Below, piece by piece: positions 11,876 through 23,800 of a stretch of DNA of 64,000 bases (positions within the stretch are counted from its first letter, which is position 1; each line of letters opens with the position of its first letter). The translations under genes were made by a program, and so were the position numbers. The notes below the pieces were generated by a model. That model did no database searches. It saw nothing but the letters and a program-made list of their open reading frames with translations, and was not told the origin of the DNA. Location of the stretch: NCBI RefSeq assembly GCF_028583425.1, contig NC_072791.1, positions 197,880,311 to 197,944,310 on the forward strand, in the 5' to 3' direction. The stretch is from Eublepharis macularius (taxonomy: Eukaryota; Chordata; Lepidosauria; Squamata; Eublepharidae).

Positions 11876-14800
11876 GTAAGAGAAATGCTGCTGACATTCG
11901 TGTTAAACTGTGGTTTGGTTCAAATTCTAAAACATTCAGTTTACATTAGTTAGAATAAGTGGATCTTTATTTATGAGTGAGCTCTAGGGCAAACTCCATA
12001 ATGTTTAGTAAACACACAATTACTTTAATGATTTATTTTTGTTTTTTATTTTAGCTGGAAGAGTTGTCTTTGAGCTGTTTTCAGATGTTTGCCCAAAGAC
12101 ATGTGAGAACTTCCGCTGCCTCTGTACCGGTTTGTATATGCCTTTTTCCCCTAATGTGTCATTGGTGATATAAAAATAGCTGAGCTTTAATTGTTCTGTA
12201 GAACCCCATACATGTTACAGCAAAAATATAACTATGAATGGAGGACTTTGTTAATCTTTTTGCCTGCTAAAAATGAAGAAAAAATTTCACATGCTATTTT
12301 GAGAAATGTAGCTCTGTCTCTGTCTACGTCTGTGTAAGTAAATGTCTTATTACCCCTGTTTGGAGAAGGGATGATAGAGTTTGGTGGGCTGTAGTAGCCA
12401 GCCAAAATCTTGTGGTCCCCTGTACTCTGCTCTTCAGCATTGCACTGAGTTTCTGTGGCACTCAGACAGTGAGAAAGAGGAGAAGTCAAGCATCTCTTCT
12501 AGCCAAGGGTTATGTTTCTATAGAGAGGCATGTCTTAAACTTGAGAAAGACAAGTTGCTTCCTGCAACTTGTATTTCAGATGGTCATCTGTGCAGTCGCA
12601 CAATTGGCGTATGTCTCTGTGGAGGCTTGTGTTGCCCAGTTGTGGGACTGCGTGGAGACCATGAAGAAGAATACTAGTTTTAGGTAGAACAAGATGCTGA
12701 GACTAAAAATAAGACGAGAAGCCAGTGTGTGTAATCTTGGTTAAGTTTGCATTTGGTAGCATTTCCCAAAGGAACTAATTTTTGCTTCATTTTGTTCTTA
12801 AGGATAGATGAATGTCTTGAGGCTGGATGAATATAAATCACTTGTCTTTTTGTTGGGATCTGTTATGGAAAACTGTATTTGCAAAGAAGATGGGCATATT
12901 CAAAACATCCAGAATTAATGCTCTTTTAGATCATTTTGGGAGTCATCTGTGTATAAGACAAAGCTCTCATTTATGTAAAATTGATGCCTGCTTTCTCTGT
13001 CAGCTAACAATTAGAATCTTGGAGTTGAACACATTGGCCCCAGTCCAGACAACCATGCAGCTACGTCTGCATATCTGTCAGGATTTCACCCATGAATTTG
13101 TTGATCGCTGACTACTTAGCAGAACTGTTGAAATCCAAATTGATTGGCATCAGAAGTCAGTACTTCCATGCAGTGTGTGTAATCCCTTGTGCACAAGTAA
13201 TTAGTTATCTGGACTGTGGAAATTATATAGAAGCTTCACTGAAACAAATAATGTTTACTTCCAATGATGTTATCATGATCTGGAACAAAAGTAGATCATT
13301 CCTTTTTGTTGGACTTTTGGGGGAAGGTGGCAAGTACCACTTTTCGTTCTTCTTTTAAAAGCTGGTTTCTCCTTATTTTGCTGTGCTTTTAGATTCTCCT
13401 GTTAGTGCTTAAAGGAAGTTAGTTTTTATCCTCCCATTTGCAGGTGAAAAGGGTACAGGAAAATCAACCCAGAAGCCACTGCATTACAAAAGTTGTTTGT
13501 TTCACAGAGTTGTGAAAGATTTCATGATCCAGGGAGGTGACTTCAGTGAAGGTATGACATAGCTGTTGCTGCCACTAATTTTTTACAAGTGTACGAATGT
13601 ATATGAAACTTTAACAGTAATATTTTCTTTGGGGGAAAATACTCAAGTTAGTGGCCTCTGTACCTGAGGCTAGAATGGATGATAGGGCTAATCATTATCC
13701 CCTAAGGCTAACTATCTAATGGGTGAAGAGTGCCCTCAAGTCATAATTGACATATTGCAACTCCTGGTGGGGTTTTCATGGCAAGAGAATAACAGAGGTG
13801 GTTTGCCATTCCCCGCTTCTGCAACCCAGGTCTTTGTTAGAGGTCTCCCATCCAATTACTAACCAAGGCTGACCTTGCTTAGCTTCTGAGCAGGGTCAAC
13901 GCCAGCATTCCTGGTGCCTGAGGCAAGATACCTGCTCTGTGTGCTTGCGGCAGCCCGCTTCCCCCACTCGCCTCCCTGCTTGCTGCCATGCCACTGGGGT
14001 GCCCGGCTCGCCAGGAGCCGAGCTGAGGTCAGCAGCAGCAACGAAGGGGTGGAGAGGCGAGCAGAGGCGGCGCCTCCTTCTAAGTTCAGCACTTGAGGCG
14101 GCTGCCCCCACTGCCTCAATGGACGCACCGGCCCTGCTTCTGAGATCTGATGAGATCAAGCTACTTAAATAATGCCAGTTTGTTAGTTTTAGATTTTTCT
14201 AAAATTCTGTAAAATATAGGACAATCCTGTTCTATTTTATTAAACTGTCTCTTGAGCTTTGCTTAGTTCACAGATACTTACCTACAGTAAAAGATTATTT
14301 TCTGTGGGGGACATGCAGTCATTAAATTTTGTTTATAATATGTTTTTTTTAATAAAAGGAAATGGGAGAGGAGGAGAATCAATTTATGGTGGCTTTTTTG
14401 AAGGTAAGAATAGTCAATTGGCTTGCGTTGTCTTATCAAAACTGTTGGTTTAAGAATAAGTATACTGGGGAAATTGTCTTTTAAGGGTCCTAATCTCCAG
14501 ACAAAGTTATTTATTTACTGTGGGCCGTACGTAGCTTGTCATGTCCTTGGGGCTTGGAGTGGATGTCTCAGACTTTGCAGAACTTGAGAAGTTTAGAAGC
14601 CTTTATGCCTTTAAGCTTGCTCAGAGTACATTTAATGTTACTTTTGACTAATTTTCACACTGCTGTTCCTATTCAAAGGATCTTCTTTCTTTCTCTAGAG
14701 GTTCTTTCCCCTCTTATTTTAAGGGCCTTGTACTATTTTATTCCTTAATTGTTTAAGCTTTCTTACTTTTTGCCCAGTGGAAGCACTCCACTTACGTACA

Positions 14801-17800
14801 CTCCGGAATCCTAAGATAAAACATAAAATATCATCCCAGTCTACAAAACCATCAAAACAAGCAGGCAGTCCAGCTAGACGTTGTAGTTGTTCTACATTAG
14901 CCAGTGAATGGAACCTTACTATTTTTTCCTTTCTCTTGGTGACCTGTAAGTGGCTGACCGTTGATATTTAACTGTCTAGTCAGAACTGAAGTTTGTCCAT
15001 TTTCAAAACTTGTGGTTGTATTAAAGTTTTTATTAAAGGCACATTAGGAACAAGCTGTTGTGATTCAACTGTATTGTGCAAGATTGCACTCGCACAAACC
15101 CTTAGAATTGTTATGTGCAGTTTTAAATTTTAGAATTAACTTTCTTTTATGTTAGGATTTTCTTTTAATGGCAAGCTGTCAATTTTCTTTGCCTGCTATA
15201 TAAAATTACTGTTCTTGTTTTTGTAAGTAATACACCAAAATGATGAGTTTGTTTTCAGAAAAACAAACTGTACTGCTTGTATTACAAATGCAAAATAAAG
15301 GCATGCTGTTCTTATTCAACAAATTCATTGAATTGCAAGTGAACTCCACTTAAGCATTCATGCGCCAAATGATAACCTTGATTCAACAAAAAGCTGATAA
15401 GAAAATCGTCACTATATCTAATAGTGAACTTGAAGGTCCTGTACCTGTCAATAGGATAGCAAGGCAGGCCTCCCACAGACAAGGTAGGTATTTCCGCATA
15501 ATCAGGAGACTCTCCAGGTATGAAAAAACAAGAAATTCAGCAACCACTTCCAGAAGGTTCTAATGAGGACTCTTAATGCCATTGAGGAAGTATGGGATGT
15601 TGAGGGTATCTGAGTGCTAGGTTGTGGGAGGGGAGAGGGAATGGTGGAAGTGGAAATTAACCTGACATCTTAAAGTAATGTGGAGTGGGATGAAAATAGG
15701 ATCTGAGACTGTGCATTGTGAAATATGTACCCCCCCCCATCCCAATTCTCTCCCTCAGAAATTCAGGTGTGGTATAGGGAAGGGCACATAAAATACTGTG
15801 TTACCACACTGAACTGGTTTAGGGATAGATAGGTAGATCCCTACTTACTAAACCTAATATCTCAGCAATAAGCAGGAGGATGCCTAATTATTTATCTTCC
15901 CTTTGTGATTTCTTGCAGGCCGCAAATCTGATGTTGATATTTTTATGTGTTTAGTCCAAGAATTTATTGTGTGTATCTCACTGTTCTAATTTTTAATACT
16001 GTTTGGCACTTCAGTCATGCATTTGTGCAGGTTGACAATCCTAATTTGAAATTCTAAAGACATACCCGTGCTAGGTAATGAATTTTTGAAGTAATTGAAA
16101 ATGCTTTCTCTAGATGAAAGCTTTGCAGTAAAGCACAACAAAGAATTTCTCCTTTCAATGGCCAACAGAGGGAAAGATACAAATGGTTCACAGTTTTTCA
16201 TGTGAGTATCATGCAGCTATTCTGTTTCTTCACCATTTTGGATGGTAGTCGTTACAATTTAAATTCCAAAACTGTGACTTTGAATTGTTAAAATGACGTA
16301 ACTCCTTTTCCATTTACAAAGTTTTAATATATGGATTTTTAAGTATATGAAATGTAATTGATGTCCTAAATGCCTGCCTTGGAATTAGGTTCTAAGAACT
16401 GTATGAAATAAGTGTGAATATTTGCAGTTGTTGTTACTGTGCGTTAAAGAGTGTCTGCTATGTATTAACAGAGAAGTCATTGCTGGCTTTGTGCCTGTTG
16501 TGAGCACCTCCTATTATAACATTGTTGGATGGACTTGACCAATACCTGAATAGGAGACTGTAGACCATTTTGTGCTTTCTGAAGGACAGTCTGGTTGCAA
16601 GTACATCAGATAGAACAAGCGCTGTCTTTGGTATTTCCTGACTGTATTTGAGAACTCTTGAGCTAGAACGACTCATCTTCACTTCCCCCAAAAACCCTTG
16701 TTTGATATCACAGCTGTAACAAGAAGTTGTTCAGATGCTACTTTGACCTCAAGATTCAACCTTTGATGAGACTGGGCAGCCGAGGTTTTGTATACTTTAC
16801 TGTTGTCCTCATGGTGGATTAATCAGGAAGATTCCCCTGCTTCGCTCACTAACACCTGTTGTTGGTGGTAGTGGGGATGTCTGGAAGCATGAGTCCTGTT
16901 CTCCCTTCATCGCAGGAGCTAGGATATTCTCTAAAGAGGCCCTAAGACAGAAAAAAGAAAATGTTCTCCTTTATTGTGATGAAAAGATTAAAATTACGCT
17001 TCTGTGAGAACACAGCATAAACCCAAGTTTGTTGCCTCCAACTAGGTGGGGCTATTAGGCAGGGCATAGTGTTGAGGATTGCAGTGTCTTCAAAAGCTTT
17101 CTCTTTTTCTGATCATCTCCCTTGCTTCTACTTTTGTGCTGCATTTGGTTGCCTTATTCCTGGCCTGTGTTCTTCATTTGGGAAGAGCGGCTGATTTTTT
17201 TCAGCTTGGTTTTTCTGAAATATATAAGCTACCTATTTTGAAGTAAAATGTGCACTTGAAACATGCATTTGCATAGTTATAAGTAACATTTGAGAGATCT
17301 TGTGCATGCTTTATTTATTGGTGTATTCCATCCAAAGTCAGCACAGTTAAGCTTTGAGAAAACATTGCTGTTTATTGCAAGGTGGTCAATCAGTGTCTGA
17401 CGTGAACCGCTTCAGACTGCAGGTGGGGGTTCACAAGACTGAATATTTCTCCATTGAAAAGAAACATCCTTGCATGTAGAAATTAGAATGCCAGCAAGTA
17501 GGGCTGTAGTCTAATCTTCAAAGTGAATAATATTGTATGGAGGAACATTCAGGGATGTGAGCTGCAGCCGCAGCCAGAAGTGAAAGTCTAGAGGCAGGTG
17601 CATTCAGTGACAACTAGACCCCCTTAATGGGTTGGATCCAGACTAAATTTTCCAGAGCCGGAATGGAACTTTCCTGCTCCTTCCTCCCACTGCAGCCCAC
17701 TGTACCTCCATAAAACTTCTGCTCCTGAGAGATGGGGGACCCCAAGAAACAGCGTGAGAGGTAGGGCATGCAGTGAGAAGAAGGGAATCAGCAGAAATTG

Positions 17801-20800
17801 CAGTTGTTGTCTGGATCCAACCCAATATGATCAAATTCAAGATTCTTTAATTTGAAGCGTTGTAGGAATCTGAACAACAGCTTGTAATGTTTTTAAAATA
17901 TTCGTCACTTGTAGCATAACATTACGTTCTGCCTTTTAGATACTAATTTTTTTCTTTCTTTCATTAAATTCTTGCCTTGGTGTCATCAAAAGAACAACCA
18001 AACCGACACCTCATTTAGATGGGTAAGTGTCATGATATCTTGTTTGTGCTTAGAAAGATGAATGATTGGATAGCTTCTTGAAAGTTTCATAATGCTAGAA
18101 ATTTCAGTCAGCTTTTAAAATTTAGCTTTAATTATTTAGGAATCATGTTGTGTTTGGACAAGTTATCTCGGGTCAAGAAGTTGTAAGAGAAATAGAAAAC
18201 CAGAAAACAGATGCATCTAGTAAGCCTTATGCTGAAGTACGAATAATGAGTTGTGGAGAACTAATTCCAAAATCCAAAGGTAAGGTTGAAATTACCTATT
18301 CAGATGTTTCTAAGCAGTGATCTGTTTCATTTTATTTATTTATTTTTGGATTAGAGTTGTGTTGAGTATGGCTGGCTAGCTTAGTAACAGAGAACTAACT
18401 TCAGCTATTTCTCTGTAACTGCTGTCATAGAAATAATAGTTACAGAGATCGTATTCAAGTATATCATCATGGAATGAGACTTCTCTGTGACTTTTCCTTT
18501 TGACTCTTTGACAGATGGAGAGTGCATTTTAGCACTAGTTGTATTCACCCTTATTACTTAAAAAAAAGATTCCTGATTTAACATGGTTAACTCCTTTTAT
18601 AAATGAATAAATATTTACTTGTTACTGTAAGATGTGTGTTGGACTGTATTCTAACACTACATGCTAGAATTCATAATTCTGATAACCTGTTACCCCTGTT
18701 CCTTCTGCTCATGTCCTGCTATGTGTAATACTGCACATAGTACTACAAGAAATGGTACGTGTTAAGAGGTCTTGCAATTTATCCTGCTGCCAGCACTTTT
18801 GTAAAATTATTTGTCAATCCATTCTTGTTTGTTGAGAAGTAAATTGCATGGCATTTCTGCCAGACTCCTCTGCGGGAGTGTTGGAGCCTGGGAGGGGGCG
18901 CTCATCCAGACAGGCTGCTGGGTGCACCTCAGGAATGGGGAGTTTGCAGCACCCTCACACTCTTTTCTCCCTACCATGTAGCCTGTCGCTCATTTCTCCT
19001 TCACTCAGGCTACCTGATCTCCTTCCTCCTCAGCCAGCCTGGTAGGTTCCCACCCCTCCCCCAGGCTTTGACCCATGCCAGGCTCAAGTTCCTCCTTCCC
19101 CGGGCCGGTTGAGGGGCCAAAGACCTATCTGGGGGTTCCTTGGGGCGTTTTCCTCTCCCCTTGCTCCCTCCCCAGCCTCTCTGAACGGCTGGGCCTCTCC
19201 ATCCGCTGTGGTGGGTGGGCCACTACGCTGGCACTTCCTCTGGCAGCTCTGCCTCAGCCACCATAGGTGGCGGCACACCCGAGAGCATTCTACGAGCCAG
19301 GCTGTGCCTGCCGCCAGCATAAAGAACAGTTGCTGGTGGGGATGCATCAATAACAACAAAGAATAACAAATAGAGCGAAGTTATACTGGTAATCCATAAT
19401 TATCCCATTAATACATAGCAGAGGAATGTCTCCAAGAGACTATAATACATTAAAATTTGGTTACAGATTGAGTGACTGCAAGGTTAACATCAGGTTCAAT
19501 AGCAAGTTGGTATTCTACACAGAATATGTATTTTCAAGGCTGGATTTGGAACGTCTAAAAGAATGCGCCTCATTCATACGCTAGGTTGGATCCTGTCATT
19601 TTATTCTGTCAACACTTTCACTTTTCTCCTGCGTAGGATGTTTTCCATTGGCACCTTGTATCAGAAGACACTGACAGAACAACATGATAGAATTTATGTC
19701 TCTGTATATGAATTAATGTGTGCTAGTCTCTAGGAGTTCTGGGACCTAATCCTGATCTACCTAGAAGATCTGTGGTGTTGGACATTGGATGGGGGAACAC
19801 CCATATACACAACATACCAAGTAATAGCTGATCAAAGCAAGCTGAAATGTGGAAATCCTAGATGTGAATTAATCTGTTTCTTTTTTCCTAAGAGTAGTTA
19901 CTTAAATTTCAAATTTCTTGTTTCATATTTTTAGAAGCTGTTCTCTTATGCATTTGATAGCCTGATTGCTTTCTGATCAAGTGGGTTTTGTATTTGGAAA
20001 TAGGGTAGGCAGCATGGCTTAGGACTATTGTGGCAGTTAGACTACATTTGGAAAATGCTTCATGAAATGCCCCAAATCAAAAGCTGTTGTTTATTTGTTT
20101 TAATAGGAGGTGTCAGGTGAAGGTTGGGATGAGTGGCTCCCATAAGTAAAAATTTTAAATACTCTTACATGGTATGCAGTTCCTCATGTAATTTCTTTTC
20201 TAGGGCATGTGATGGGATGTTAAGCATTCAGCAAATATAGAAGCTCTGTTCATAGTAAAGCTCTAATGCTTTTAACTCATACTTTAAAGTGGCAGACCAC
20301 TGCTGCCCTTTTTCTTTCTAACTTCTTACCATAACCGATCAGCTGCTTTTAGCCATGCATATGTTAGATGTTAGCACTCCTGAGAGACACTGGGATACTG
20401 CTGAAATCCTAACCAAATAGTTAGTGGAACAGTTCCTCAGTTATCGTAGAGGAGACTGCTACTCGCATCAAAGAGAACAGCCATTCTAACAAAGCATGAG
20501 GCACAGTGTTAAAGTCTTTGAATGGGTATAGAATATACAGACTAACAGGCTTTCTGTCCAGAATGTTAAATGAAGGACTGAAGGGCACAGAAGGAGTGAA
20601 GGGCACAGGAGAGGGAACTAATCCAGATCTACCCTGATCATAAGAGCATTATGGTGAGTGAAAGAAACTGGTAATAAAAAGATTTCTCCTGTTGGGGAAA
20701 TGGATGCAATTAGTTGGTCCGTAAGGCTCAACTTGTAGACCCATTGGTGGTGACGATACTTAAAACCTGGAGATCGAAGTGACATCCATCCATCACAGCA

Positions 20801-23800
20801 GTAGAACTGTTTAGCTGCTGTCCTGGGTTGAGAGCAGGGGACAAGAAAGGCTCTAATAACATGGATGGGTCCAGGGAATCTATGATGAGGAGACAGTTCC
20901 TGAAAGAAGAGCACAAGAGAACGCTGGTAGTTTGTTAGAGACATTAGATATGACTTAGCAAATGGGAACAAGGAACACGTGTTACAAATGTGGTTCTTGA
21001 AGGAGGGAGCATTTTGGTATAGAAAATTAGACATGGGGAAAATACTAGTACAGTTGAGCCTGGGTAGATTGATGGCTATTTTTGTTTTGTTTGTAACACT
21101 GTTGTTTGGCTTACAGATATAAATTATTGGAAGTACTCTGCTCTGTGGGAATCATGGGATGGTGTGTCTATCTTTACTGTGGCATATCTATCATCATATC
21201 CAGAAGTGCATAGTAATTTTTGTATTACAGTCTTTTTGTTATTGGTATAATATATTTTTTTAGCCTACCCAACTTTGTTCTTTGACTTTGTATCTGCTGA
21301 AGTTTTAAATATCTGAATTAGGTCAATTAACCAGTCGAATAGTATCACTGTCTTTTATTTCACTTATGTCAGGTATTGTCAAATTTTCCATGACATCAAT
21401 ACTATAGTGTAAGTCACAGTTTAATTTTATTATGTTATCATTTGTTAGCAACAACATCCTTTGAAAACTGGCTTCTGTACTTTAATAGTTGCTGTTACTT
21501 TGCTTTATGAGTGTGTGTTTGTGCCATCAAGTCACTTCGGACCTTATAAATTAACAACCTCCAGAATGTCATATCATTAACATCCTTGCTCAGATCTTGC
21601 AAACTGGAGGGTGTGGCTTCCTTTATTGAGTAAAGCTGTCTCATTTTGGGTCTTCCTCTTTCCCTACTGACTTCCACCTTTCCTAGCAATATTATCTTTT
21701 CCAATGAGTCTTGTCTTCTCCTGATGTGACCAAAGTACGGTAGCCTCAGTTTCATCATTATAGCTTCTAGGGAGAGTTGATTTAATCTAGAACCCACTTA
21801 TTTACATTTTTTGGCTGTCCATGGCATCTGTAAAACTCCCCTCCAGCACTACATTTCAAATGCATCGGTTTTCTTTCTGTCAGCTTTCTTCATTGTCCAA
21901 CTTTCACATCCATACGTAGTAATGGGGAATACCATCGTTTGGATTATCTTGATCTTGGTCCCCTGAGAGACATCATTATCTTTAAGGATCTTTTCAGGTT
22001 CCCTCACAGCTGCTCTTCCAAGTCTGATTTCTTCATTGCAGTCTCCCTTTTGGTTGATTGAGCCAAGGAATCGAAAATCTTGAACAACTTCCATTTCCTC
22101 ATTGTCAACTTTAAAATTATGTAATTCTTCAGTAGTCATTACTTTTGTCTTGATGTTCAGCTGTAATCCTGCTTTGATATTTTCTCCTTTAACCTTTGTC
22201 AGCAGTGGTTTCAAGCCTTCACTATTTTCTGCCAGTAATGTGGTGTCATCTGCATATCTCAAATTGTTAAAGTACCTTCCACCAATTTTTACTCCACCTT
22301 CTCCAGCTTTCGTTCTGAAACGTTCTATATAACGCTTGAACAGATAGGGAGATAATGTACATCCTTGTCTGACACCTTTGCCAATTGGAAACCATTCTGT
22401 CTGTCCATATTCTGAGTAAAAGTAGCCTCTTGTCCAGAGTACAGGTTACAAATCAACACAGTCAGATGTTGTGGCACACCCATTTCTTTTAACAGCATCC
22501 ATAGCTTTTCATGACCCACATAGTCAAAAGCTTTGCTGTAATCTATAAAAATACTTAACAGTTTGACAACATTAGACTGGTCAAATGTTCAAGCTTAGTC
22601 TGAATTACTTGCATTCCATGTAAAGGAGTAAAGATGTATTAGAATAATGCATTTAGGAAACTTGGATAACTGAGCTGGTGTACAGATATTAATAATTAAA
22701 AATAGATACATGATGGTCCATTCCAAAATGTAGCAGATTAACAATGTGATTATAAAAATTGTGTTTTCACATAAGATGTTCTTCTCGTTTCAGTTACCTT
22801 ATGTACTATCTGAACAGAGATTATACATTACTGTACTCTGTACTATATGGAAGTTTATTCTGTGTGTAATACAGGAGAGACATATGATTATGTTTGTGAT
22901 TCATTATGGCCTAAGATTCTGTAAACAACCAAAATGCATTTTAGGATCTTAACTGTGCTTCCACTCAAATATGTTGTAATATTTGCCCCACAAATGATGC
23001 TTTTTTGTGGGTCATGCAAAGTTCCTTTTAAACCTGCTCACACAAATACATTTTTTTAAAAAAATTTCTTTCTATAAAGTAAATGGGCAAATTGAATTAT
23101 CTGGTTATTTAATTTGTAGCTCATCTTTCTATCTGAGACGCAAGGGGGATTACACAGTGTAAAATGGTGTGATCAGATACCATGAGATATCTAATAAGCA
23201 ATGCAACCGGACTAGGATTACAAAATTAGAAACAATGCAAAAGGGTACAATAATATTCAACCATACAAAACATGAAATTACAGAAGTAGAAAACAATGTA
23301 GTAATAGCAGGATAGCATGTACAATAAACAGACAATGCATATCATAAACAGTCTCTTAGACTACAGCACTATCAAGTAGTGTACATTTTCACAGAGTTTA
23401 GTAAACAATCCCCCTCTGGTTATGGTGGTTATGGGGGTCATAACCACCATAGGAGCAAACATTCCAAAATCAGTACAATACAATCTATTTATTTCTAAAA
23501 TACAGATTTTAATTCATGTTTTCCCTATAATATAAATGCTTAATATATTAGATGCTTAATGCAATTAATTATCACAGTGGATAATGCTATTATGTTATCT
23601 GTTACATGTATCTCTGCAATATTTTCATTTCTTAATCAATTTGGTTAGGAGCTATTCTGTACAAACTTTCAAAATATATTGTGTTCTATAAAACAAAACA
23701 CCCAGTTTGATTGGGTGCAGGGAAAAGTAGAACAGTGTGATAGAGTACGATACTCCTGAGCACCATATATATAGCTACATATCTGTCTATATCTATCCTG

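Noticed and set aside
13859-14172. GC-rich open frames on both strands suggesting an exon
   Set aside because: The block is a transposon with an exact 8-bp target duplication inside a SINE.
20618-21034. 138-codon minus-strand open frame
   Set aside because: No domain, no splice context and no match to the host genes or repeat families recognised here.
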